From JBBSAT01 sp044223665 (GTDB lineage: Bacteria > Myxococcota_A > Polyangia > Polyangiales > Sandaracinaceae), in assembly GCA_044223665.1 (NCBI GenBank), contig JBGALT010000023.1, forward strand, positions 1 through 64,000: a stretch of 64,000 bases of DNA. The letters run 5' to 3'. Under the pieces are notes generated by a model that saw only the letters and a list, made by a program, of their open reading frames with translations, was not told where the DNA came from and ran no database searches. Each line of letters begins with the position of its first letter. Position 1 is the stretch's first letter. The position numbers and the translations under genes were made by a program. Positions 46,071-55,207 of this stretch are shown here, piece after piece.

Positions 46071-47272
46071 GACGCCCTCCGTTCCGCCAGCACGTCGGCG
46101 ACGTTGCCGGCGAGGCGCTCGTCCGACCAACGGCGCCCGCTGCGGAGCGCGTCGAGCGCTTCGTCCAGCTCGGCGCGCGTCTCGAACCGAGGCAGCGAGA
46201 GGTGCCCGTTTTCGAACATCGCCTCGCGCGTGCGCGTCGGCGAGCCGTGGAACGCGCGTCCGAGGCGCGCGAGCGTGGCGATGCGGGCGTCGCCATCGAG
46301 ATCGCCGATGCGCGCGACGGCGGCGAGCGCGCGCTCGAAGTCCTCCACCTCGCGCAGGTGGCTCGTCGTCGCGTCCGCGCGCGCGAGGAGCGCCTCGAGG
46401 CGCCCGGCATCGATGGACGTCGCGGCGGCGTGCGCGTGCCAGCCGAGCAGGTTCTCCGCGCTGTCGCCGACGCCGAGGTAGTGCGCGGTCGAGACCGCCG
46501 CCTCGTCGCCCTCGCCGAGCGTGCGCATCGCCGCGTCGAGCTCCGGGTGCGCGAGCGCGACGTGCCGCGCCGTGATCGCCATGCGCCCTGCGTCGCGCGC
46601 CGTGGGGTCGAACGCCGCGCCGTGGTCGTGCGCGTACTGCGTCGCGAACGCCTCGCGCATCGCCGGGTCGCGGAGCGCGCGCGTCGCGACGAGGTGCCCG
46701 AGCTCCTCGCGAGAGAGACCGGTCGCCGACGCGAAGCGCTCGCCGTAGCGATCGATCAGCGCCGCCGGCTCGCCCTGCTCGGCGAGCTGCCCGATCTCCC
46801 TCGCGCTCGCACCGTCGAGGCCGAGCCGATCGGCGCTCGCCAGCACGCCGCGCCGGTCGACGACGAGGTGATAGAACGCGACGGCCGCCTCGCCGCGCCC
46901 GCGCAGGGCCTCGATCTCCGTGCGGCTCGTCCCGAGCTCGGCGAGCTGCGCATCCGAGAGCCGGGCGAGCCGATCGAGGTGCTCGCGGACCGAGAGCTGC
47001 GCGACGCCGTAGGACGCGCTCGCGCCGGCGGTGGTGCGCAGCGTCGAGAACGTCGCCGTTCCGCCCGACTCGGTGCGCCGGTTCGCCTCGGCGAAGACCG
47101 TGAAGGCCTCCGCGTCCGCGGCGCTCCAGCCGAGCGCGCCCGCCACGTCCGACGAGTGCGCGGTCGGAGGCGACGCCTCGAGCAGGACGTCCCGAAAGGA
47201 CACCGCGTTCAGCGCGCGGGGCTCGTCGCTCGCGGAGGTGGGCCGGAGGCGGCCGATGGCGTCGATTCTCAC
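46067..47272 (-). CDS. T6SS-embedded protein with lysozyme/transglycosylase-like signature
   Basis: 401 aa, GTG start with a strong GGAAGGAAC site upstream. There is no signal peptide or membrane helix. Residues 60-100 read RRTESGG (Glu68), a short Thr/Ala loop, and SYGVAQLSVREHL (Ser87-Gln92). This resembles the catalytic Glu plus Y-G-x-x-Q element of lysozyme-fold transglycosylases. The rest is helical, with alternating Ala/Leu/Asp repeats. Position inside tssJ-tssH, coupling to tssJ and the lack of an export signal suggest either a T6SS-delivered wall-degrading effector or an assembly-linked enzyme that opens peptidoglycan. Both ideas are inference; no known immunity gene is recognised. 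Confidence 0.55.
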   Translation of the reverse strand: MRIDAIGRLRPTSASDEPRALNAVSFRDVLLEASPPTAHSSDVAGALGWSAADAEAFTVFAEANRRTESGGTATFSTLRTTAGASASYGVAQLSVREHLDRLARLSDAQLAELGTSRTEIEALRGRGEAAVAFYHLVVDRRGVLASADRLGLDGASAREIGQLAEQGEPAALIDRYGERFASATGLSREELGHLVATRALRDPAMREAFATQYAHDHGAAFDPTARDAGRMAITARHVALAHPELDAAMRTLGEGDEAAVSTAHYLGVGDSAENLLGWHAHAAATSIDAGRLEALLARADATTSHLREVEDFERALAAVARIGDLDGDARIATLARLGRAFHGSPTRTREAMFENGHLSLPRFETRAELDEALDALRSGRRWSDERLAGNVADVLAERRAS

Positions 47273-47350
47273 GTTGGCGTTCCTTCCACGGGGCTTGTCG
47301 GCTGGACCGAGCGGACGTTGCGTCGGGCTTCGACCCGGTCCCGACGGTCT

Positions 47351-48070
47351 TCAGAGCTCGTCGAAGATCGAGGGGCGATCGGGCACGAGCGTCGCGCCCT
47401 CGATCCGGAAGCGTCGCGCGCGGACGACCTCGTAGGTGCTCCGGGCCGAGAGCTCGGGGCGGCGCGGGTCGATCTCCCGCACCGATGCGTGCTCGTGGGC
47501 GACCAACGCGTCGTCCACCCGCGCGAGCGTCGTCGTGCACGTGGCGGCGCGCTGCCATCCCCCGTGTGCGGCGCCGAGACGCTCGGCGCGCATGACGAGC
47601 TCGGCCGGCGCGTCGTCGAGCCGGAGCTCGGTGAGGGTCGTGTGCTCGTCGACGAAGAGGCGCGCGCGGCGCGCGGTGGACGCGATCTCGTCGGAGCTCT
47701 CCGCGGCGACGACGACCCGCCGACCGATCGACCACGCGCTCAGCGTCGGACGCAGCGCGCGGGAGGTCATCCACCGGGCGTCGCGGACCTCGAGGCCGAG
47801 GGCCGTGCGCTCGACGTGGAAGAGGCGCGTGCCCGGGCCGCTCCGGGCCCAGAGCACCCACGACGAGGGGCCGACGGCGACGCTCGCGAGCACCGTCTCC
47901 CCGTCCTGCTCGCCCGAGCCGAGCGCCGCCTCGAGGTCTTCCGGTCGCGGCGCGGCGCCCTCGGGCAGCCGCGCGTACGAGATCGTGCCGGCGAGAGGCT
48001 GCACGCCAGCGCAGCCGAGCGCCGAGGCGAGCGCGAGGGCGACGAGCAAGAGCGCGGGGCACGTGCGCAC
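47351..48070 (-). CDS. T6SS-linked lipoprotein, unknown function
   Basis: 239 aa, GTG start giving VRTCPALLLVALALASALGC (lipid Cys20). The mature part is beta-rich with no known motif (TISYARLPEGAAPRPEDLEA, SSWVLWARSGPGTRLFHVER). It starts 1 nt after the stop of the preceding gene (TGA-C-GTG) and is followed by the transglycosylase-like gene 78 bp later. It could be an immunity or envelope-anchoring factor for that neighbour, but this is only positional. Confidence 0.72.
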   Translation of the reverse strand: MRTCPALLLVALALASALGCAGVQPLAGTISYARLPEGAAPRPEDLEAALGSGEQDGETVLASVAVGPSSWVLWARSGPGTRLFHVERTALGLEVRDARWMTSRALRPTLSAWSIGRRVVVAAESSDEIASTARRARLFVDEHTTLTELRLDDAPAELVMRAERLGAAHGGWQRAATCTTTLARVDDALVAHEHASVREIDPRRPELSARSTYEVVRARRFRIEGATLVPDRPSIFDEL

Positions 48071-48071
48071 G

Positions 48072-48903
48072 TCAGGTCTCCTGTGCGCGGCGCGCGAAGT
48101 AGGCCTGCGCGTAGAGATCGCGGAAGCGTGCGCGGACGTCGCCGAGGAGGGCGGCCGTTCGGTCCGAGAAGGGCTCGCGCGATGGCAGCGTCGCGGAAGA
48201 GGGACGGCCACCACCGCGGGACCACGACGCCCGTCGGTGCGCGCGGGTCGAGCGACGCGAAGAGCGCCTCGGCGGCGTCGGCGCTCGCCGCGTCGCAGGC
48301 CGCCAGGTGAGCGGCCCACTCTCCCGCGGCGCGCTCGAGCACCCGCGGCCGATCGCTCGTTCCTTCACCGCCCTCGAGCAGCCAGCGCAAGAGCGCGCGC
48401 GCTTCGTCGGGGATCTCCTCGGTGCGCACGTCGCGATCGGGGGCGAACCCGCCGAGCGCTCGGATCGCTCCGCGTCGGGCCAGCATCGCGTGCGCCACGC
48501 TCCGGGCCAGCGCGCGCAGAGCCTGCTCCAGTCGCTCGAGCCCGCCCTCGCCGACGCTCGCGCTCGCCCCGGCCAGGCGCGTCATCCAGGCATCGAGCGC
48601 CTCCCCCGGTGCGCTCGGCGGCGGCGCCACGTCGCCCGCGATCCCGCGGATCCGCGGATCGTGTGCGAGCTCGGGGTGCTCCTCCAGCAAGTGCGGCAGC
48701 ACGGCGCGTCGCGCCTCCGGGGGCATGCCGCGCAGCCGATCGATGGCGGCTCCGGTGTAGGCCGCGCGCAGGGGGCCGAGCACCGTGCGCAGGCCGTGTA
48801 GGTGGTGCAGCTCGAGCGTCGCGGCGGCCCCGGCGACGGTGGCCCCTTCGAGCGCGGGCATGGTCTCGGTGCGCGGCTCGCTGGCCTCGTCGAGGGAGCT
48901 CAT
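48072..48903 (-). pseudogene. T6SS-associated protein gene with an internal frameshift (TagH C-terminal-like)
   Basis: The frame starts at ATG 48903, overlapping the tssH stop by 4 nt, and reads about 240 residues to WWPSLFRDAAIA. Then the signal changes by +1 near 48170-48190 to the frame REPFSDRTAALLGDVRARFR then DLYAQAYFARR, ending at TGA 48072-48074, exactly 1 nt before the next gene. That precise junction shows the second frame is the true C-terminus. ARSVAHAMLARRGAIRALGG and ARFRDLYAQAYFARR resemble the TagH/ImpI C-terminal domain, but no FHA domain is present. It could be a real lesion, an assembly error or a programmed shift. Confidence 0.7.
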
Positions 48904-51497
48904 CGCCCGCTCCACGCGAAGCTCGGCCGCCGTGCGGCGTCGAGCGACACCGAGAGAGCCCGCGCGATCGCCGTGTCGGACGGTGGCGCGAGCAGCTCGC
49001 TCGCGAGGGGCGCGAGCAGCTCGGTCTCGATGCGCGCGCGCAGGTGGCGCACGCCGGCGGAAGGATCGCGCGCGCTCTCGAGCAGCATCGTCCGTACGTC
49101 GCCGGAGAACTGGAGTGAGAGGCCGTGGGCCGCGCGCGCTCTCTCGACGACGCGCGCGAGCTCGAGGTCGACGATGCGCGCGAGCGCGTCCTCGTCGAGC
49201 GGAAGATAGGGAACCACCGTCATGCGGGCGAGCAGTGCCGGCGCGAAATGAGCGGCCAGCATCGGTCGCACCGCGCGCTCGATCGCGTCGAGGTCACGCG
49301 TGCCCTCGGCCACGAGCGCTGCGATCCGCTCCGCGGCGAGGTTCGAGGTGAGCACGAGCGTGGCCGAGCGGAAGTCGACGAGGCGTCCTTCTCCGTCGGC
49401 CAGCACGCCGCGATCGAGCAGCTGGTAGAAGACGTTCATCACCTCGCGGTCGGCCTTCTCGCACTCGTCGAGGAGGACCACCGAGTGGGGGCGCAGTCGA
49501 ACGGCCTCGGTCAGCTTGCCGCCTTCGCCGTAGCCCACGTAGCCGGGGGGCGAGCCGACCAATCGCGAGACCGTGTGCTTCTCCTGGTACTCCGAGAGGT
49601 TGATCGTCGTCAGGAATCGGTCGCCGCCGTGCAGGAGCTCGGCGATCGCGTGGGCCGTCTCGGTCTTGCCGACGCCGCTCGGACCGACGAGGAGGAACAC
49701 GCCGCGCGGCGCCTCCGCCCGGCGCAGGCCCGCCTGCGCGATGCGCAGGCCCTCCGCGACGCGCCGGGTGGCGCCCGCCTGGCCCACGACCCGGCGATCG
49801 AGGTGCTCCTCGAGCGCGCGCAGCAGCTCGTTCTGACGTCGCTCGACGTCGCCGACCGGGATGCCTGTGAAGGCCTCCACCGTCGCCGCGATCGCCCGTG
49901 CATCGACCTCGGCGAGCGCCCAGGCCTGGTCCCCCACGCAGGCCTCGTAGGCCTCGCGCGCGACGCGGACGTCGATCTCCCGCTCGCGGCGGGAGGCCTC
50001 GGCCAGCGGGGTCTCGGCGAGCGCGCGCCGCGCCCCGAGGAAGCGCTCGAGGGCCTCGCGCTGCGCCTTCCAGCGGGCCTCGAGCTCGGCCAGCGCTCCG
50101 CGCTCGTGCGCGATCCGCTTCTCGAGCGTCGCCACCCGTGCCGCCGCCTCCGGTCGCTCGACGCGCTCGCGCGCGAGCGCCGCGAGCTCGCGCTCCATGC
50201 CGGCGATCTCGCTCTCTCGCTCGACGATCGGCACCGGGGGTGCGGCCTGGCTCGTGCGCACGCGCGCGGCTGTCGTGTCGAGGACGTCGACGCACGAGTC
50301 GGGAAGCTGGCGGCCGGCGAGGAAGCGCTTGCCGAGGCGCACCGCGGCGAGCACCGCCTCGTCCCGCACCAGCACGCCGTGCGCGCGCTCGTACGTCGGC
50401 ACCAGGCCGCGGAGCATCGTGACGGCCCGCGCCTCGTCGGGCTCTTCGACCGTGACCTTCTGGAAGCGCCGCTCGAGGGCGGCGTCCTTCTCGAAGTACT
50501 TCTTGTGCTCGCGGAAGGTCGTCGCCGCGATCGTGCGCAGCTCGCCGCGCGCGAGGGCGGGCTTGAGCAGGTTCGCCGCGTCGGTGCCGCCGCTCGGCTG
50601 CGCCCCGACGAGCGTGTGCGCCTCGTCCACGAAGAGCACGATCGGGCGCGGCGCGGTCTTCACCTCGCGGATCAGGTCGGTCAGACGCAGCTCGAGCTCG
50701 CCTCGCCCGCGCGCCCCCGCCTCGAGCAGGCCGAGCTCGAGCGCCCGCACGTCCACGTCGCGGAGCGCGTCCGGCACCTCGCCGCGCGCGATCGCCAGCG
50801 CGAGCCCCTCGACGACGGCGGTCTTGCCGACGCCGGGCTCTCCGACCAGCACAGGGTTGTTCTTGCGGCGGCGACACAGGATGTCGGCGACCTGGCGCGT
50901 CTCGCGCTCGCGACCGAGCACCGGATCGAGCTCGCCGCGGCGCGCGCGCTCCGTGAAGCTCGTGGTGAAGCGCGCGAGGGCGCTTCCCTCCGCGGGCGCG
51001 TCGGCGCCGGGCGCGCCGCTCGCGCCGGGTGTCGGCTCGGCGCTCTCCGCGGATCGCCCGAGGGCGTCGGCGCCGCGACGCACCTGATCGAGCGAGAGCG
51101 CCGCCGTCACCGGGGCGCCGGCTGCCGACCGCGTCGCGAGCTCGAGGTAGCCGACCAGGAGCGCGTACGAGCGCGTCGAGCGATCACCGAGCTCGAGCGA
51201 GGCCACGAGCCACGCGCGCTCGAGCCAGCGCACGAGGGCATCGCCGAGCGCGGGGCGGCCGGCGCCGCGCGGAAGGCGCGCGAGCCATCGCTCGACGTCG
51301 GCGAGCGCGGTTGCGCGGGCATCGGGGTCGAGCACGCACGCGGCGTCGGCGCCCTCGTCGGCGAGCACTTCGCGCAGGACGTGCTCGGGGGTGAGCTCGG
51401 CGTGGGAGCCGAGCGCGGCGGCCGTCACCGCGGCCTCGAGGTGACGACGCGCCCGCGGCGTGAGCCGAGCGACGAGCTTTCTGGGATCCGATCGCAT
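48900..51497 (-). CDS. tssH: T6SS sheath-recycling AAA+ ATPase TssH/ClpV
   Basis: 865 aa from the ATG giving MRSDPRKLVARLTPRARRHL. The N-terminal Clp repeat domain (about 5-145) includes AALGSHAELTPEHVLREVL. First AAA module: Walker A GEPGVGKTA (219-227) and VLFVDEAHTL. A coiled-coil middle region follows. Second AAA: GPSGVGKTE, then YQEKHTVSRLVGSPPGYVGY and VVLLDECEKADREVMNVFYQ. It disassembles contracted TssBC sheaths. It is upstream of the frameshifted gene and follows tssG by 52 bp. Confidence 0.97.
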   Translation of the reverse strand: MRSDPRKLVARLTPRARRHLEAAVTAAALGSHAELTPEHVLREVLADEGADAACVLDPDARATALADVERWLARLPRGAGRPALGDALVRWLERAWLVASLELGDRSTRSYALLVGYLELATRSAAGAPVTAALSLDQVRRGADALGRSAESAEPTPGASGAPGADAPAEGSALARFTTSFTERARRGELDPVLGRERETRQVADILCRRRKNNPVLVGEPGVGKTAVVEGLALAIARGEVPDALRDVDVRALELGLLEAGARGRGELELRLTDLIREVKTAPRPIVLFVDEAHTLVGAQPSGGTDAANLLKPALARGELRTIAATTFREHKKYFEKDAALERRFQKVTVEEPDEARAVTMLRGLVPTYERAHGVLVRDEAVLAAVRLGKRFLAGRQLPDSCVDVLDTTAARVRTSQAAPPVPIVERESEIAGMERELAALARERVERPEAAARVATLEKRIAHERGALAELEARWKAQREALERFLGARRALAETPLAEASRREREIDVRVAREAYEACVGDQAWALAEVDARAIAATVEAFTGIPVGDVERRQNELLRALEEHLDRRVVGQAGATRRVAEGLRIAQAGLRRAEAPRGVFLLVGPSGVGKTETAHAIAELLHGGDRFLTTINLSEYQEKHTVSRLVGSPPGYVGYGEGGKLTEAVRLRPHSVVLLDECEKADREVMNVFYQLLDRGVLADGEGRLVDFRSATLVLTSNLAAERIAALVAEGTRDLDAIERAVRPMLAAHFAPALLARMTVVPYLPLDEDALARIVDLELARVVERARAAHGLSLQFSGDVRTMLLESARDPSAGVRHLRARIETELLAPLASELLAPPSDTAIARALSVSLDAARRPSFAWSGR

Positions 51498-51549
51498 GAG
51501 CGCTCCTCCGGCGGCGCGAGTGCCGCCCGGTGCGCTCTTCTCGACCCGT

Positions 51550-52461
51550 CTACGTGGAGGTTGCGTCCGTCGTCGCACTTTCGTGCAGCGGAAGCTCCAT
51601 GGCGCGGAGCGCGCGTGGCCGCGTCCCGAGCGTGCTCGTGCCGAGCTGCGCGCGCCCGAGGCAGAGCGCCTGCCCTTCGCGTCGCACGCGCACCGAGAGC
51701 GTGCCGGTGGCGTCGCTCATGCGCGAAGCGAGGAGCTGGATCGCGATGCGCGCCGCCCCGCCCGCGGCGAGCGCCGCGCGGTGCGCGGGCGCCACGGGAT
51801 CGATCTCGATCGTCGCCCGCGAGGCGGGATCGGCGACCGAGCTACCGAGCAAGGCGTCGTCGCCGAGCCTCGTACGCCCGAGGCGCGCGCGATCGGCGGG
51901 CGCGACGGGGCTGCGGCCTCCGTCTCGCGCGCGGAGCACGATGCGGACGCCACCGAGCCAGCGCCGCGACACCAGCGTGAGCGCGCGCGCGAGCGACGCG
52001 GCGCTCGGGCGGCCGTGCAGGAGCGGCGCGAGCCAGAGGAGGGTCGCCTCCGAGCGTGCGTCGGGCTCGCCGATGGAGACGAGGGACGCCACGTGCGCCG
52101 GCCAGATCGAGCCGGCCTCGCACGCGGCGTCGGGAAAGCGCGCCCCATGCACCGAGCGATGCGCGAGCGCCGTCATGCGGTGGTGGAAGGGCGCGAGCAG
52201 CGCTCGACGCAGACCGTGGTCGGGGTCTTCGAGCGCGATCTCTTCGGCGAGATGGGTCGGTAGCGCGCCGCTCGCTCCGGAGAGGCCGAGCATCCGCGTC
52301 GTCCATCGCTCGGGGCTCTCGGCCGTCAGCTCCGTCGCTTCGAAGCAGAGCTCCGGATCGGGCAGGAAGCGCAGGGGCTCTTCGCGCGGCGATCCGCGAC
52401 CGACCGCGCGCCCGGTACGGCGCTCGACGGCGGCGATCCGCGAGAACGCATCGCGTCGCAT
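51550..52461 (-). CDS. tssG: T6SS baseplate protein TssG
   Basis: 303 aa. The ATG overlaps the tssF stop by one base (TGATG). Family features: RFLPDPELCFEATELTAESP near 30, LGLSGASGALPTHLAEEI (the G-L-x-G-x-x-G-x-L-P-x-x-x-x-E block, about 58-75), FHHRMTALAHRS near 90 and LTLVSRRWLGGVRIVLR. It binds TssF2 and TssK in the baseplate wedge. Length is near the usual ~330 aa. Confidence 0.9.
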   Translation of the reverse strand: MRRDAFSRIAAVERRTGRAVGRGSPREEPLRFLPDPELCFEATELTAESPERWTTRMLGLSGASGALPTHLAEEIALEDPDHGLRRALLAPFHHRMTALAHRSVHGARFPDAACEAGSIWPAHVASLVSIGEPDARSEATLLWLAPLLHGRPSAASLARALTLVSRRWLGGVRIVLRARDGGRSPVAPADRARLGRTRLGDDALLGSSVADPASRATIEIDPVAPAHRAALAAGGAARIAIQLLASRMSDATGTLSVRVRREGQALCLGRAQLGTSTLGTRPRALRAMELPLHESATTDATST

Positions 52462-54188
52462 CAGACCTCCGCGAGGCCGCTGCGCGCGGCGAACGAATAG
52501 CCGACACCGGCGGGAACGTGGCGGACCGTGACGCGTTGCTCGGCCTGCAGCGGGAGCTCCTGCGCCAGCGCACGGTCGAGCGCGCGCGCGAACAAGAACG
52601 CCTCGCCGACCGAGGGCACCCGCCCGGCGTCGAGCTCGAGCGCGACGTCGACGCCCCGACGGATGACGCCCCGTCGTGCGGCGCGGAAGGGCGTCGCGTG
52701 AACGGCCACCAGCGCGTCCGCGAGCGCCGCCGCCCAGCGTGCGCGCCCCAGATCGACGCTGGCCGGCACCGCGCTCGCGCGCCACCACGCGCGCATCGCT
52801 GCCGGCTCGAGCCGCGCGCGGTGACCGGTGGCCGTGACGCCGACGAGCGCCTCGAGCGCCGAGCCCGCGAGCGTCGGCGGCGCCGACGGCCCGAGCGGGA
52901 GAAGGTTCGTGAACGTGGCCAGCGCGGGCGAGCCCGCGACGGCCTCCGAGACGTCCCCCGGCCGGAGGCGCGAGGCGAGCGCGCGGTTGGTGCAGCGCAG
53001 CTCGATCGAGAGCGTCTCCGCTTCGTGCGTGGCGCGATCCGAGACGCGCAGAAAGGTGTCGACGCGCCCGTCGAGGGGCGAGAGCTCGCGGCGCAGGGCG
53101 AAGCGGCCGCGGCCCGGCGTTCCGTCGAACGAGGAGAAGGCATCGTACGCCCGCCGCCCCCGCGTTCCGGGCGCGATCCCGACCACGCTCGTCACGTCGA
53201 GAACCTCGACGGCGCGCGGCGAGAGCCCCGCGGCGCGGAGCGGGGCGTCGCGCACGTCGTCCTCCCATCGGATCGGCTCTGCGTCGCGAGGAAAGACGTT
53301 CACGGCGGGCACGCAGTGCAGGCGCAGCGCGTCCTCCGCCAGCCGCTCCGGGAGGACGGACGCGGCCTCGGGCGTGAAGCGCAGCGCGATCTCCAGCTGG
53401 TCGTGGCGTAGCGCGTCCGGCACGCGCTCGAGGCCGTGGACCTCGAAGAACAGGTGCCGCTCGGGGAAGAACGCGGTCTCGATCAGGACCCGCGCGCCCT
53501 CCGGCGAGCGCTCGGGCCAGGGAAGGTGAGGCTCGCGCTCCGGGTCGACCAGACGCGCGCCGAGCGCGGTCGGGGTCGGGGAGTCGCTCCCACGCGCCGC
53601 CACGCCCAGCAGCCACCGATCGATCGCCAGCGCGAGCGCGCTCGCATCGGCGAGCGGCGCGTGGACGTAGAATCGCAGCGGACGCGGCGCGTAGAGCACG
53701 CCGAGGGCCGAGCGCGGTGCCCGCACGCGGACGAGCAGGCGCGGCTCGCGCGAGGAGCTCCGATCGAGCGAGCATCGCTCCACCCTGATCGGCGTCAGAT
53801 CGACGTCGGTCGTCGATCGCAGCTCGCACCGCACCCCTTCGATGGGACGCGAGCCGAACGCCGCGCCGCGCGCGATCCGAGCCCGGTCCGGCACGACGCC
53901 CGGGCGCGGCACCAGCTCCATCACCGTCGAGGCGGCGACCGGCCAGAGGGCGTGCGGCGCCACGACCTCGGCCAGCGCCTCCACGGCCTCGGGGATCGCT
54001 TGCTCGGCGCGGCGTCGCACGCGCGCCGCGACCAGCGCGAAGCCCTCGAGCAGTCGCTCGACGTCGGGGTCCGTTCCAGGTCGCGCGAGGGCGTCGCACA
54101 GGCCTGGATGCGCACGGGCCATCTCGGGGCCCAGCTCGCGCAGGAACGCCAGCTCTTCGCGGAACGTCGCTTCGAACGGTCGAGACAC
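52461..54188 (-). CDS. tssF: T6SS baseplate protein TssF
   Basis: 575 aa. MSRPFEATFREELAFLRELG then PEMARAHPGLCDAL and DPDVERLLEGFALVAARVRR is the conserved TssF N-terminus. LWPVAASTVMELVPRPGVV and the C-terminal FARALDRALAQELPLQAEQR match the family. TssF forms the wedge with TssG and TssE. The N- and C-terminal regions are intact; it starts 22 bp after the tssE stop. Confidence 0.93.
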   Translation of the reverse strand: MSRPFEATFREELAFLRELGPEMARAHPGLCDALARPGTDPDVERLLEGFALVAARVRRRAEQAIPEAVEALAEVVAPHALWPVAASTVMELVPRPGVVPDRARIARGAAFGSRPIEGVRCELRSTTDVDLTPIRVERCSLDRSSSREPRLLVRVRAPRSALGVLYAPRPLRFYVHAPLADASALALAIDRWLLGVAARGSDSPTPTALGARLVDPEREPHLPWPERSPEGARVLIETAFFPERHLFFEVHGLERVPDALRHDQLEIALRFTPEAASVLPERLAEDALRLHCVPAVNVFPRDAEPIRWEDDVRDAPLRAAGLSPRAVEVLDVTSVVGIAPGTRGRRAYDAFSSFDGTPGRGRFALRRELSPLDGRVDTFLRVSDRATHEAETLSIELRCTNRALASRLRPGDVSEAVAGSPALATFTNLLPLGPSAPPTLAGSALEALVGVTATGHRARLEPAAMRAWWRASAVPASVDLGRARWAAALADALVAVHATPFRAARRGVIRRGVDVALELDAGRVPSVGEAFLFARALDRALAQELPLQAEQRVTVRHVPAGVGYSFAARSGLAEV

Positions 54189-54210
54189 GGTCGTCGGTCC
54201 TCTCGACGCC

Positions 54211-54594
54211 TCAACGCACGGTGCAGCGACCGAGGGCGTCGATCTCGGTCACGAATCGGTGGCTCCGTCGCGCATCGTCGTGCGCCCGGCCGCTGACCTG
54301 GAATGCGAGCACCAGCGGGTCGGCGCTCTGCACCGCACGCACCGAGACGTCCACGAGGCGTGGCTCGTAGCGCTCGACGAGCTGTCGCAGCGCGCGCTCG
54401 ATCGCCCGGACACCCTCGGGCCAGGTGTGCACGAGGTCGGTGAAGTCCGGGCGACCGAGATCGCGCGCGGCGGGGGCCGATCCGCGCCGCGCCTGGAAGA
54501 GCACGGTCAGGTGCGCCGCGATGGACGCACCCGGATCGAGCCGGCGCTCGCCCCGGGCGAGCCGATCGAAGAGCCCCCGCGAGGCGCCGGGCAC
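54211..54594 (-). CDS. tssE: T6SS baseplate protein TssE (gp25-like)
   Basis: 127 aa, GTG start giving VPGASRGLFDRLARGERRLD. The gp25 lysozyme-like fold is visible: SIAAHLTVLFQARRGSAPA near 30, FTDLVHTWPEGVRAIERALR, YEPRLVDVSVRAVQ and PLVLAFQVSGRA. Despite the phage gp25 name, TssE is structural and starts sheath assembly. It lies 5 bp from the hcp stop. Confidence 0.87.
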   Translation of the reverse strand: MPGASRGLFDRLARGERRLDPGASIAAHLTVLFQARRGSAPAARDLGRPDFTDLVHTWPEGVRAIERALRQLVERYEPRLVDVSVRAVQSADPLVLAFQVSGRAHDDARRSHRFVTEIDALGRCTVR

Positions 54595-54599
54595 GGTGA

Positions 54600-55094
54600 T
54601 CAGCTCCCGGTGCGCTCGCGCCAGCTGTCGGCGAACTCCTTGCTCCCGGGGACGTGCGTCCACGTGATGCGGGAGAAGACGAAGCTGACGTCCTCCTTCA
54701 CTGGCGCGTCCTCGGTTCCCTCGCTCACGCGTCGCTTGATGCGACAGACGCGCGCGTCCTCGATCTTGACGGTGAACCAGTGCTCCCAGCCGCCGCCGTC
54801 GGCGATCGGGCGGAAGAACTTGAACTCCCCCGAGCACTGCTGCGAGCGCGTGAGCGCCTGTGCGAGCACGGGGGAGCTCTTGTCGACCCACTTCGTGATC
54901 GCGATCGGCTCGTAGGTGCGGTCCGACTGCGCCCACGAGGAGCGGCGATCGAAGCCCACCGAGACACCCTCCTCGTAGGAGTGGCACTCGATGGCTTTGC
55001 TGACGTCGACGTCGGCCATCGACTCGATGGAGGACTCCGCTTCGACGTCGTTGCCGTCGGCCTTGAGGAAAAGAAACACCGGGATCTGGGACAT
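54600..55094 (-). CDS. hcp: T6SS inner-tube protein Hcp (TssD)
   Basis: 164 aa. MSQIPVFLFLKADGNDVEAE, KAIECHSYEEGVSVGFDRRS, YEPIAITKWVDKSSPVLAQA and FSRITWTHVPGSKEFADSW are the expected Hcp blocks, giving stacked hexameric rings. A strong CGAGGAGCG site precedes the ATG. It is the only Hcp gene in the window and the second gene of the block after the kinase; no VgrG follows it, which is unusual. Confidence 0.95.
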   Translation of the reverse strand: MSQIPVFLFLKADGNDVEAESSIESMADVDVSKAIECHSYEEGVSVGFDRRSSWAQSDRTYEPIAITKWVDKSSPVLAQALTRSQQCSGEFKFFRPIADGGGWEHWFTVKIEDARVCRIKRRVSEGTEDAPVKEDVSFVFSRITWTHVPGSKEFADSWRERTGS

Positions 55095-55207
55095 GATCGA
55101 CGCTCCTCGTTGGGCCGGAGCTCGTTCTCCGGCCGGACGCTCTCTTTGTCGGCGGCCCGCGGCCCGCGTTGCGTGGCGATCGAGCGAGGGGCTCGAACGC
55201 GGGCGCT

